DNA of 64,000 nucleotides. It comes from Micromonospora zamorensis (GTDB taxonomy: Bacteria; Actinomycetota; Actinomycetes; Mycobacteriales; Micromonosporaceae). The stretch lies in contig NZ_LT607755.1 in NCBI RefSeq assembly GCF_900090275.1, positions 7,006,001-7,070,000 of the forward strand, in the 5' to 3' direction. The notes beneath the pieces were generated by a model. The model saw only the letters and a list, made by a program, of their open reading frames with translations, had not been told where the DNA came from and did no database searches. Below are positions 1 to 6,987 of the stretch, in pieces. The stretch's first letter is position 1; each line of letters begins with the position of its first letter. Made by a program: the position numbers and the translations under genes.

Positions 1-82
1 GCAGTCAACGGTGGGTCGGTCTCGTACCGGCGCTCGGGCGGCCTACGCGGACGCCCCTACGAGGCCGGCCGCGGCGCCTGAG

Positions 83-235
83 CCGGCGACGGCCGGGCGT
101 GGCCTGGCCGCGCGTGGCCTGGCCTCGTCGGGCCTGGCCTGGCGTGGTCGGGCGCGGCCTGGCGCGGGCCTGGCCTGGTCGGGCGTGGCGTGGTCGGGCG
201 TGGCCTGGCCCGACTCGGCCTGGTTCGGTCGTGCT
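83..235. repeat. degenerate GGCCTGG/GGGCGTGG-rich tandem repeat
   Basis: This stretch is built from imperfect short units such as GGCCTGG, GGGCGTGGCCTGG and GGCGTGGTCGGGCG repeated more than ten times with little else between. The G/C strand asymmetry is strong. Open frames cross it, but their translations are only Gly/Leu/Ala/Arg or Arg/Pro/Thr repeats and look like no protein. No gene is supported between 1 and 439. Confidence 0.6.
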
Positions 236-439
236 CCCGGCTTGATCGACTCGGGTTTCTGGAAGTCGGGGTGTCGTGGCGTCCCGGATGCCCCGATTTT
301 CGGGAAGGCGAGTGGATCAAGCCGGAGGGTCGGAGCGCCGCGCCGGGGGCGGATTCGCGGTGGGGACCGACGACCTGTTAGCCTTGCTGCCGGCCCGCCC
401 GGTGTAAGCCGGGTGGGACCGAAGCCGGTTCGCCGGCGG

Positions 440-516
440 GGGGCTGTGGCGCAGACTGGTAGCGCACCTCGTTCGCATCGAGGGGGTCAGGGGTTCAAAT
501 CCCCTCAGCTCCACCA
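440..516 (+). tRNA. tRNA-Ala (anticodon CGC)
   Basis: A complete cloverleaf can be drawn. The acceptor GGGGCTG pairs with CAGCTCC with one G-T wobble. The anticodon stem CCTCG/CGAGG encloses the loop TTCGCAT, giving anticodon CGC. The T loop is TTCAAAT, and CCA is encoded at 514-516. It decodes GCG alanine codons. Its 3' 49 bases recur at 2805-2853 next to an integrase remnant, so this tRNA appears to be the target of a site-specific element. Confidence 0.93.
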
Positions 517-531
517 CGAAACAGCAGGTCA

Positions 532-566
532 AACGGTGGGTTCTCGTTCAACGGGAACCCACCGTT
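532..566. terminator. hairpin just downstream of tRNA-Ala
   Basis: A perfect 12-bp inverted repeat (AACGGTGGGTTC / GAACCCACCGTT) with an 11-base loop begins 15 bases after the tRNA. It is followed by two direct copies of CGTTTGACCG at about 570-590. A terminator for the tRNA is the simplest reading. Because it lies in the attachment-site zone, it could also be an arm-type recombinase site. Confidence 0.55.
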
Positions 567-638
567 GATCGTTTGACCGTCGTTTGACCGCCGGACGGAG
601 CCCCAGACCGTGGCATGGGGCAATGTCGAACGACGCCG

Positions 639-806
639 CGACTGGGCCAGGCTCAACTCGAGGGTCAGGTCCACCTCCCGCGCCTCCCCGGCGGCGAGCC
701 GCCGCACGATCCGCAGCCGAGTCTCATCCGCGAACGACCGGAACAGGGCCACGGCTGGGGTCAGCCCGGCCACGACATTCGCGGTCACGCACTCTCCGTC
801 ATTCAT
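639..806 (-). pseudogene. truncated ArsR-family regulator (N-terminal fragment)
   Basis: Reading leftward from the ATG at 806, about 56 residues look like the start of an ArsR/SmtB winged-helix repressor. The segment ALFRSFADETRLRIVRRLAA is the typical first helix pair, followed by EVDLTLELSLAQS, the run-up to the recognition helix. The match then stops. The open frame continues to 495 with sequence unlike the family and into the tRNA-proximal hairpin. The recognition helix, wing and any metal-sensing residues are missing, so it should not function as a repressor. The break lies 120 bp from the tRNA-Ala 3' end, consistent with damage by integration or excision. Confidence 0.6.
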
Positions 807-910
807 CGCCCTGGTTGGTCAAGCATCTGGATCCGTTTGCGGAGGCTGTCGGGACGGTCAGGCCATCGCCTGGGCGGCGGCCTGACCGTCATCGTGAGCG
901 GTCTGAGTGG

Positions 911-1474
911 TCAGGGTCGGCGCAGTGGTGCGAGCGCGTCGGCCCAGGCGGTCACCTCGGTGAAGAGTTGGTGGAGCGTGGTGTTGTGGCGGCCGTCGGG
1001 GGTGAACGTGGTGAAGCCGACGAAGTCGGTGGCGAGTGACAGGCTGACCTGGGTGCGTACGCCGGCGAGTTGAAGACCTGCCGTGATGAGGCGCAGGTGT
1101 TCGGCCGCGCGGGCGCCGCCGACGTTGCTGCCGTAGGAGACGAAGCCCACCGCCTTGTTGTTCCACTCGCCGTAGAGGTAGTCGATGGCGTTCTTCAACG
1201 CCGCGGGGATCGATCGGTTGTACTCCGGGGTGACGAAGACGTATCCGTCGAACTCGGCGATCTTGGTGCTCCACTTCCTTGTGTGTGCGTGGGAGTAGGA
1301 GCCGAGTAGCGGTGACTGGGGCTCGTCGAAGATCGGCAGACCGTAGTCCTCGATGTCCACCAACTCGACATCGATGCCGTCGTGCTGGCCGCCCTGCTCA
1401 GCTACCCACTCGGCCACTTGGTGACCGACCCGGCCGGGCCGGGTACTGCCGAGGATGATCCCGATGTTCGTCAT
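911..1474 (-). CDS. NAD(P)H-dependent FMN reductase family oxidoreductase
   Basis: 187 residues of flavodoxin-like fold. The N-terminus GIILGSTRPGRVGHQVAEWV is the FMN phosphate-binding loop of the NADPH-dependent FMN reductase family. The second flavin loop is visible as VTPEYNRSIPAALKNAIDYL. Such soluble enzymes reduce FMN, quinones or azo/nitro compounds with NAD(P)H; the substrate cannot be told here. It lies 85 bp downstream of the SRPBCC gene on the same strand, and both are divergent from an HxlR regulator, the usual partner of this enzyme type. An AGGAA lies about 11 bases before the ATG. Confidence 0.85.
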   Translation of the reverse strand: MTNIGIILGSTRPGRVGHQVAEWVAEQGGQHDGIDVELVDIEDYGLPIFDEPQSPLLGSYSHAHTRKWSTKIAEFDGYVFVTPEYNRSIPAALKNAIDYLYGEWNNKAVGFVSYGSNVGGARAAEHLRLITAGLQLAGVRTQVSLSLATDFVGFTTFTPDGRHNTTLHQLFTEVTAWADALAPLRRP

Positions 1475-1559
1475 GCGTCGTCCGTTCCTGCTGATCCGAG
1501 GATTACTGACGGTCGAGAACTTGTGTTGCGCGAATCAGTACCTCCATCCGACGAGCGCT

Positions 1560-2048
1560 TCACTGCCGTTGCTGACGCCGGCGTCCGGATCGCAGCGCGG
1601 CGTCGAGGCCGTTCAGCCGCAGCACACTTGCGCCGCGTAGGTGCGCCAGGTCCACACTGCCGTCGCCCTCGTATCTGAGAAACGTCACCTGTTCGGTCCA
1701 TTCCAGGCGGGTTCCGTCCGTTTCGGCGTCGAGCCGAACAGTGACCAGCGAGGTCCATCGCAGTTCGCCGTCGACGACGGCCTCGTAGCCGTAGACGATC
1801 CGGTGGATGCCCGCGATGTCGATGTATCGCGACCGGTACTCCAGCCGTTCGGGCGCGGTGTCCAGCCCGGTGTAGGTGCTGCGCGCCGTCTCGCCTCCGC
1901 CCACCCGGAAGTCGTGTTCGTAGGAGGCCTCGCTGCCGGGGAGCCGAAACCACCGCCGCCTGATCGCGGTGTCGGCAAACGCGGTGAAGACCTCGCCCGG
2001 TGGTACGTCGAGGTGCCGCGAGATCGTGAAGGTGTCGTGCCGGACCAT
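1560..2048 (-). CDS. SRPBCC (AHSA1-type START-like) domain protein
   Basis: 162 residues. The sequence starts TFTISRHLDVPPGEVFTAFA, continues with a W-x-R-L-P segment and GGGETARSTYTG, and later has LEWTEQVTFLRYEG. This is the activator-of-Hsp90-ATPase-like (SRPBCC) helix-grip fold, which binds small hydrophobic ligands. The C-terminus (SGRRRQQRQ) is basic and probably disordered. GGGAGG sits just before the ATG. In actinomycetes such genes are often paired with ArsR regulators, and a broken ArsR gene does lie nearby at 639-806, but the intact regulator here is HxlR. The function is unknown. Confidence 0.75.
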   Translation of the reverse strand: MVRHDTFTISRHLDVPPGEVFTAFADTAIRRRWFRLPGSEASYEHDFRVGGGETARSTYTGLDTAPERLEYRSRYIDIAGIHRIVYGYEAVVDGELRWTSLVTVRLDAETDGTRLEWTEQVTFLRYEGDGSVDLAHLRGASVLRLNGLDAALRSGRRRQQRQ

Positions 2049-2088
2049 GCTGTCCTCCCGCTGTCACGACCACGAAGGGGTGGCCGCA

Positions 2089-2171
2089 CGTCAGTTACGA
2101 TCAGTAAGAAACGTGCGCCCAAGGGTTTTAGTCCGGCTCTCCGATACGCACTTAAAAGTCAGCTACTGACG
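2089..2171. promoter_or_regulatory. divergent promoter region with candidate HxlR operators
   Basis: The region between the SRPBCC and HxlR starts carries CGTCAGT at 2089-2095 and its inverse ACTGACG at 2165-2171. It also contains the short palindrome GTCAG-CTA-CTGAC at 2158-2170 and a further TCAGTAAG at about 2100. Symmetric sites flanking a divergent promoter are what an autoregulated HxlR dimer would use. Binding is inferred only. Confidence 0.4.
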
Positions 2172-2187
2172 CATGAGGAACAAAGCC

Positions 2188-2613
2188 ATGACGCACTTGC
2201 GTGGTGCCGAACTCGCGCAGCGCGGGGTCGCGCCGGACTGCGTCCAGACGATCGAGCTCGTCCGCGACGTGCTGGCGCGGGTGGGCGACAAGTGGACGCT
2301 GCTGACCATTACGGTCCTGGCGTCCGGCCCGCTGCGCTTCACCGCGCTGCACGAGCAGGTCGCCGGCATCTCCCAGCGGATGCTCAGCCAGACACTGCGC
2401 GCCCTCACCCGCGACGGGTTGGTGACCAGGACCGCGTACCCGGAAGTACCTCCGAGGGTTGAATATGCCCTGACACCGCTCGGCCGCTCACTGAGCGAGG
2501 CCGTGGACGGACTCGTGCACTGGGTTCGTAGCCACCAGGGCGACATCGTCCGTAACCGCGACGATTTCGACCAGACACCGGCCGCGAAGACAACCGCCTC
2601 GCCCCACGCATAG
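2188..2613 (+). CDS. HxlR-family transcriptional regulator
   Basis: 141 residues from the chosen start. GAGGA at 2175-2179 is spaced for the ATG at 2188, not for the in-frame ATG at 2173. The winged-helix core is clear: CVQTIELVRDVLARVGDKWT (the conserved first cysteine, then the GDKWT motif), PLRFTALHEQVAGISQRMLS and LTRDGLVTRTAYPEVPPRVEY. HxlR proteins are DNA-binding dimers that respond to aldehydes, quinones or oxidants, often through that cysteine. It probably controls the divergent SRPBCC and FMN reductase genes. All three lie between the two copies of the tRNA-Ala 3' end. Confidence 0.88.
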   Translation: MTHLRGAELAQRGVAPDCVQTIELVRDVLARVGDKWTLLTITVLASGPLRFTALHEQVAGISQRMLSQTLRALTRDGLVTRTAYPEVPPRVEYALTPLGRSLSEAVDGLVHWVRSHQGDIVRNRDDFDQTPAAKTTASPHA

Positions 2614-2804
2614 CCGCGACCTGTCATTCGCGACCGCCGCATCGCGAATCCAGTCGACCGTTCTCCCGTACCGGCCGCAGTCGGCCGCTCGGCGTTGACC
2701 GGTGAGCGACACCGACGCGATCCACTCGATCGGCGGCACGCCGCCGACCCTTCGCGCGTTGGTGGTAAGCGCCGCTCGGGCGTGCTCGGACAGGCAGCCA
2801 GCCT

Positions 2805-2853
2805 CTCGTTCGCATCGAGGGGGTCAGGGGTTCAAATCCCCTCAGCTCCACCA
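2805..2853 (+). repeat. duplicated 3' part of tRNA-Ala (candidate att site)
   Basis: These 49 bases are identical to the tRNA-Ala from within the anticodon stem, through the T arm, to the encoded CCA (468-516). The 5' part of the tRNA is absent, so it is not a functional tRNA. Exact duplication of a tRNA 3' end beside an integrase is the hallmark of a site-specific element att site. Two copies 2.3 kb apart could bracket a small element remnant or mark tandem integrations. Confidence 0.85.
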
Positions 2854-2876
2854 GCACGACGTACTACCTGGGGAAA

Positions 2877-2950
2877 CCCGCCGACCAAGATCGGCGGGCA
2901 CAGATCCGGCACAAATCAGCGAGAATTCGAGGCCTTCGGGCCTCGTTTTC
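2877..2950. terminator. two hairpins between att repeat and integrase remnant
   Basis: The first hairpin, 2877-2898, pairs CCCGCCGA with TCGGCGGG. The second, 2928-2945, pairs CGAGGCC with GGCCTCG around a TTCG tetraloop and is followed on the plus strand by TTTTCGTTT, a good intrinsic terminator. The second overlaps the last codons of the integrase remnant. Confidence 0.65.
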
Positions 2951-3173
2951 GTTTGGCGCTCGCGTCGCGCAGGGCCCTGCTGATGATGTTGCGGCGGGGG
3001 TCCTTCTTCGGCCACCAGTGGACGTAGGTTTCCAGCGTGATCCGCAGGCTGGAGTGCCGCAGCGCGTTCTGCACGTCGGTGGGATCGGCACCCGAGGTGA
3101 TCAGGCGGGTGGCGAAGTAGTGCCGCAGAGAGTGGAAGGTGCCCTCATCGGGCCAACCGGCCGCGTCGCGTCA
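2916..3173 (-). pseudogene. tyrosine recombinase (phage/ICE integrase), C-terminal remnant
   Basis: Reading leftward from about 3170 to the stop at 2916-2918 gives the C-terminal catalytic part of a tyrosine integrase. FHSLRHYFATRLITSGADP holds the H-x-x-R box. VQNALRHSSLRITLETYVHW supplies the second histidine and the nucleophilic tyrosine in LETYVHWWP. A lysine/arginine tail KRKRGPKASNSR ends it. An in-frame stop at 3171-3173 cuts it off upstream and no N-terminal or core-binding domain follows, so about three quarters of the gene is gone. The 3' end faces the att repeat at 2805-2853, the usual arrangement for actinomycete integrative elements. Confidence 0.85.
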
Positions 3174-3299
3174 GGTCCGCCGCGAGGGTGACACTGAGCG
3201 CCTAGGCGCACTCACATGCCCGAGAACAGCGCATCGTCGGCTGCAAGCGCATTCCGCCCATCATCGTGGCGGAGTCAGACATCAAGCCCAGCCGCACGA

Positions 3300-4214
3300 T
3301 CAGTCGTCCAGTTCGACAGTCGCATTGTCCTCGATCTGCACTACGTCGGGGTCCCGGCGCAGAGTTCGAACCTGAGCGTCAGTCATGTCGGCGGAGAAGC
3401 TGTTGATGAAGTCGAACACTCTGCTCGGGGAGACCCCGGCTCGCGCGGCGACGGTGAGCGGATCACCGCTGCAACGAACGAGGACTATGTACTCACCATC
3501 GACGCGCCGTTCCTGTGGAGCACGGAAATGCGGTGCAAGCCGTTCGGGGTCGGGCTCGACGCGATCGATGTCGGAGTCTTCGGAAAGTGCCGGAACCCCG
3601 GCCCTCGGCGACTGTTCCAACTGCAGGCCGGTGAGCCTGGCGCCGAATCCCCAAGAGGCGCCGATGCGGTACAAGCTGTTGGGCGAAAGCTGGTGCCGAC
3701 TGAGTATTTGATAGGGATCGGTTCCCGGCTTGACGATGACGAGGTAGTCGTTCCCAGCGGAGCGCCTCGCATATAGCGCCTCCAACGAGTGCGGCTCGGG
3801 TTCTGACTCGTTCTCGATGGCGTTCAGCATGGCGGTGGGGTCGTAGCCGCGCTCGCGCGCCTTGATGACGAGATGCGCCGGAGGGCGGCGGCGCAGCTGC
3901 GCGTACGCGAACGTCCCCCTCGACTTGTGCATGTCTTCGAGGCTCAATTCGTCCAACGGGTGCCAGGGCTGATAGGCGTTGGGATATTCGGCCCGCAACG
4001 AGTCATGGTCTGCCGGCAGATCCTGCACCGCGACCCTGATCGAACGCACCGAGCGCGTCGGAAGACTCGCCGACCCGCCAGCCGGATCACGGACGAAGAC
4101 GAAGTCCGGTGTCATTGTCACGAAATGGGCCGGGTACGACCGAACCTCGCCATCTTCCTGCTCGATCTCCACGATGTACGGCAGATACACCGTCGGATCC
4201 GGCCACTCCGTCAT
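3300..4214 (-). CDS. protein with two tandem peptidase-inhibitor-I9-like domains
   Basis: 304 residues from the ATG at 4214, preceded by AGGGGAGG at good spacing, which is better than the ATG eight codons upstream. No signal peptide or membrane span is seen. Residues 1-65 look beta-rich. Residues about 241-304 (EYIVLVRCSGDPLTVAARAG, then VFDFINSFSADMTDAQVRTL and DPDVVQIEDNATV) follow the subtilisin propeptide/I9 pattern: a YIV strand, G-V-x-P-x-x-V-F, SFSADMT and DPDV-x-x-IE. Residues about 153-220 (DYLVIVKPGTDPYQILSRHQ, then LYRIGASWGFGARLTGLQLE) look like a second, more diverged copy. No protease domain is attached and none is nearby. Homology is judged by eye; a chaperone or protease-inhibitor role is only suggested by the fold. 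Confidence 0.6.
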   Translation of the reverse strand: MTEWPDPTVYLPYIVEIEQEDGEVRSYPAHFVTMTPDFVFVRDPAGGSASLPTRSVRSIRVAVQDLPADHDSLRAEYPNAYQPWHPLDELSLEDMHKSRGTFAYAQLRRRPPAHLVIKARERGYDPTAMLNAIENESEPEPHSLEALYARRSAGNDYLVIVKPGTDPYQILSRHQLSPNSLYRIGASWGFGARLTGLQLEQSPRAGVPALSEDSDIDRVEPDPERLAPHFRAPQERRVDGEYIVLVRCSGDPLTVAARAGVSPSRVFDFINSFSADMTDAQVRTLRRDPDVVQIEDNATVELDD

Positions 4215-4583
4215 CAGTGCCTCCCCTGTGAACCCCATTTCGACCGGTTGGCGGTGGTGGTCACCGACCGCTCCGCTTCATCAGGAAGCCCATCACGGCG
4301 GATTTCGAGCGAATCTTTCAGCGGTCTGCCGCACGGACTTACCCGATGACGTGATGATGCCACGCAGGCGCCCTCATGCCGCGATGCGCGCCCCTGTCGC
4401 GGACCGTGAGGGCCTGCACGAGATCAGCGCAGGGGACGTCGAGGCGGCGTCAGGGCTGCACCGTTTGCTGGGCGAACACGCTGACGCCGCCCGGCACGGA
4501 CCTCTCGACTCGACGCAGGAGCGGGCGTGGAGCCAGGTGTGGGCGAGCCGGCCGGATTACCGCCCGCCATCCAGCTCGCCAGG
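4215..4583. other. 369-bp intergenic stretch
   Basis: No gene, RNA or strong hairpin was recognised here. Open frames on the plus strand are antisense shadows of the two flanking leftward genes. It holds the upstream region of the I9-like gene. Confidence 0.5.
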
Positions 4584-5456
4584 TCAGGTCCACCTCAGCC
4601 TGGCGAGTTCTGCCCGGAACTCCTTCAGGCTGAAAGTCCCGCCCTCGGCGGGCGTCAGCCTCAGCGAGTACGTCACGTCCCCGACCTCCCACTGCACCTG
4701 CCAGGAGCGTTCCGGCCTGCCGGTGATGGTGCCCTCGCGTGAGCCGATGGAGACGGTGCCGACGGCTGCCGAGGATTCCCCTCCGACCGTGCGGCCCGCA
4801 CCCGTGAACAGTGTCGAGCCGTTCGGGCCGTTGTAGCCCTGACACAAGCCCTCGTCGCATTGACTCGAATGTGGACTCCATCTCTTGTCGGAGGCCAGGT
4901 CCGGCAGCTCGCGTTCGGAGAAGGTCGGTGGTGGCAGCGCACTGGCGGCGTCGCGGAGGACCCGATCGCCGAGGGGCTTCTGAAGCGACACGACGAGGGG
5001 CATCCGGATGCCGCTGGTCGAGCAGTCGTTGGCGTCGATGATGCGACCGTTGACCGCGACGACGACCTGGGTGTCCGTCTGCTCGGTGACCGTGGCCTGT
5101 GGTTGCACGACATCCTTGCAGCGCATGTCGCCGGGGCTGGCGTACACGGTGATGGTGGTGTCGTTGCGGGCGACCAGCGCCGCATTCCAGCCGATGGCCG
5201 ACGTCACTGGCGGCGCTGCGGCCGGCGCCGTGTTCGCGGCCGGGGGTTGGGTCGTGGCCTGGTCGGGCACGCGGCGGCTGAGGAGGATGCCGCCAACGAG
5301 CGCGAGGGCGACGGTGACGCCCACCGCCGTGCCAACGACCCTCCGGTGATGGTCGACGTGATGCTCGCTGCCATTGCTCTTGGCGGGCCGTTCGTCGGTC
5401 TGCACAGCTTCCGTCCCCCCTGCCGCGACACGCGGAAACGGATCGTACGTGAGCAT
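4584..5456 (-). CDS. single-pass membrane protein of unknown function
   Basis: 290 residues. A cytoplasmic N-terminus of about 38 residues is followed by one membrane span (VVGTAVGVTVALALVGGILL, about residues 40-59). A Pro/Ala/Thr-rich linker follows, then an exported domain of about 200 residues. That domain has three cysteines (MRCKDV, ANDCSTSG, QCDEGLCQG region) that could form disulfides, and ends in a compact region EVGDVTYSLRLTPAEGGTFS. GGGAG precedes the ATG. No family was recognised. It is divergent from the oxidoreductase gene at 5607. Confidence 0.6.
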   Translation of the reverse strand: MLTYDPFPRVAAGGTEAVQTDERPAKSNGSEHHVDHHRRVVGTAVGVTVALALVGGILLSRRVPDQATTQPPAANTAPAAAPPVTSAIGWNAALVARNDTTITVYASPGDMRCKDVVQPQATVTEQTDTQVVVAVNGRIIDANDCSTSGIRMPLVVSLQKPLGDRVLRDAASALPPPTFSERELPDLASDKRWSPHSSQCDEGLCQGYNGPNGSTLFTGAGRTVGGESSAAVGTVSIGSREGTITGRPERSWQVQWEVGDVTYSLRLTPAEGGTFSLKEFRAELARLRWT

Positions 5457-5606
5457 CCGCTGCTCCCGGGTCCCCTCGGATCGGCAGGTGGTCGACCACC
5501 CCTACTGTCGGGCCGCGCGCAACGGGTCGATGGTCATCAGCACAACCGTAGCGAAGAAGGTGGCTGCGAAACGGTTAGCATCCGGACCTCTACGTGAGGA
5601 GCCCAG

Positions 5607-6692
5607 ATGACTTCGGTGGCCCAGACCCGGTTCGGCATCGTCGGCAGTGGCTGGCGGGGTGAGTTCTTCCTGCGGCTGGCTCGACTGCTGCCCGATCGGA
5701 TGCGGGTGACCGGGGTGGTGACGCGTACCGAATCGCGTGGTGCCGAGGTGGCGGCCGAGTGGGGCGTGCCGACCTTCCGCACGGCGGCCGAACTGCTGGC
5801 CCACGAGCGACCGGACTTCGTCATCGTGTCGGTGCCCTGGCCGGTGACTCCCGACGTGACCCGCGAGTTGGTCGCGGCCGGCGTACCGGTGCTCGCCGAG
5901 ACGCCGCCCGCCCCCGACGTGGCCGGGCTGCGCTCGCTCTGGGCGGACGTCGGCCGCAGCGGTCTGGTGCAGGTCGCCGAGCAGTACCTGCTGATGCCGG
6001 GGCACGCGGCCCGCCTGGCGGTGGTCCGTGCCGGGGTGCTCGGCGAGCCGACGTCGGTGCAGATCTCCTCCACCCACCTGTACCACGCGGTGTCGCTGAT
6101 CCGTGGCCTGCTCGGGGTTGGTCACGAGAGCGCCGAGGTCAGCGCGCGCGCCTTCGTCGCGCCGCTGGCCAACCCGCTGTCGCCGGCTGGCTGGAGCGGT
6201 GACGACACCCCGCAGCAGCTCTCCACGACCCTCGCGACAATCGACTTCGGCGGGCGGATGGGTTTGTACGACTTCACCGACAACCAGTGGTGGAACCCGC
6301 TGCGGACCCGCCGGTTGGTGGTGCGGGGTTCGCTCGGCGAGCTGGTGGACGACCGGGTCGTTCGCCTGGTCGACCCCACCACGCCGGTGGAGTCGTCGCT
6401 GAGCCGACGCCAGACCGGTCTCGACCTCAACCTCGAAGGGCTCGACCTGAAGCACATCAGCTTTGACGGCGACGTGGTCTATCGCAACCCGTTCGTCGGC
6501 AGTGGGATGTCCGACGACGACATCGCGGTGGCCGACATCGTGGCCCGCACCGGTGCGTGGGCGCGGGAGGAGGGCCCGGCCCCGTATCCCCTCGCCGAAG
6601 CCTGCCAGGACCACCTGATCAGTCTCGCCATCGAAGAATCCGTACGCACCGGCCGGCCGGTCGTCACCGACGCCGAGGCGTGGGCGGGGTAG
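5607..6692 (+). CDS. Gfo/Idh/MocA-family oxidoreductase, atypical active site
   Basis: 361 residues with GAGGAG before the ATG. The N-terminal Rossmann domain is clear: RFGIVGSGWRGEFFLRLARL, then VTGVVTRTESRGAEVAAEWG and RPDFVIVSVPW. The family normally has an E-K-P motif whose lysine helps catalysis; here the equivalent is VLAETPPAP (E-T-P), so that lysine is missing. A downstream HLYHAVSLIRG occupies the place of the substrate-site histidine. The C-terminal domain is the usual beta-sheet domain. The protein may bind a nucleotide-sugar or polyol without standard dehydrogenase activity. The substrate is unknown and no sugar-pathway neighbour helps. Confidence 0.8.
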   Translation: MTSVAQTRFGIVGSGWRGEFFLRLARLLPDRMRVTGVVTRTESRGAEVAAEWGVPTFRTAAELLAHERPDFVIVSVPWPVTPDVTRELVAAGVPVLAETPPAPDVAGLRSLWADVGRSGLVQVAEQYLLMPGHAARLAVVRAGVLGEPTSVQISSTHLYHAVSLIRGLLGVGHESAEVSARAFVAPLANPLSPAGWSGDDTPQQLSTTLATIDFGGRMGLYDFTDNQWWNPLRTRRLVVRGSLGELVDDRVVRLVDPTTPVESSLSRRQTGLDLNLEGLDLKHISFDGDVVYRNPFVGSGMSDDDIAVADIVARTGAWAREEGPAPYPLAEACQDHLISLAIEESVRTGRPVVTDAEAWAG

Positions 6693-6801
6693 ACGCGCGT
6701 CTGTCTCGTCCCCGACACACCGCAACCGTGAAGCCCATCCAACTGTGCAACCGGTATCAATCACCGCCCGGAAGCGCCCGGGCCCATCACGGGGAGCAAG
6801 G

Positions 6802-6924
6802 ATGAATCGAAGCACTCGACGCAGGATGCTCGCAGCCACCGCCACCGGTCTGCTGGCCACCTCTCTCGGCGTCCGCAACGTCCTCGCCGACCGGGTGACC
6901 CCGGTGCGCTGGACCGGCTGCTGA
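6802..6924 (+). CDS. 40-residue Tat-signal-like peptide
   Basis: The ATG at 6802 follows GGGGAGCAAGG, a strong SD. The product begins MNRSTRRRMLAATATGLLAT, a twin-arginine-type n-region (TRRRML) and hydrophobic core. After a possible signal-peptidase region near VLADR it ends VTPVRWTGC, only some ten mature residues with a terminal cysteine. A strong terminator follows 20 bp later, so it has its own transcription unit boundaries. It is either a genuine tiny exported peptide or the surviving start of a lost Tat-exported protein. No homologue was recognised. Confidence 0.45.
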   Translation: MNRSTRRRMLAATATGLLATSLGVRNVLADRVTPVRWTGC

Positions 6925-6943
6925 CCCACCGACTCGCGACAGC

Positions 6944-6973
6944 GTGAGGCCGACCCGTCGGGGTCGGCCTCAC
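6944..6973. terminator. bidirectional hairpin terminator
   Basis: A perfect 12-bp stem GTGAGGCCGACC / GGTCGGCCTCAC with a 6-base loop lies between the convergent small peptide gene and the DUF4352 gene. It lacks a clean T tract, as is common in high-GC actinomycetes. Confidence 0.8.
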
Positions 6974-6987
6974 GTCGTGTCAGCGCG

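Noticed and set aside
2805..2853. second tRNA-Ala gene
   Set aside because: Only the 3' 49 bases are present; the acceptor 5' strand and D arm are missing, so it cannot fold as a tRNA.
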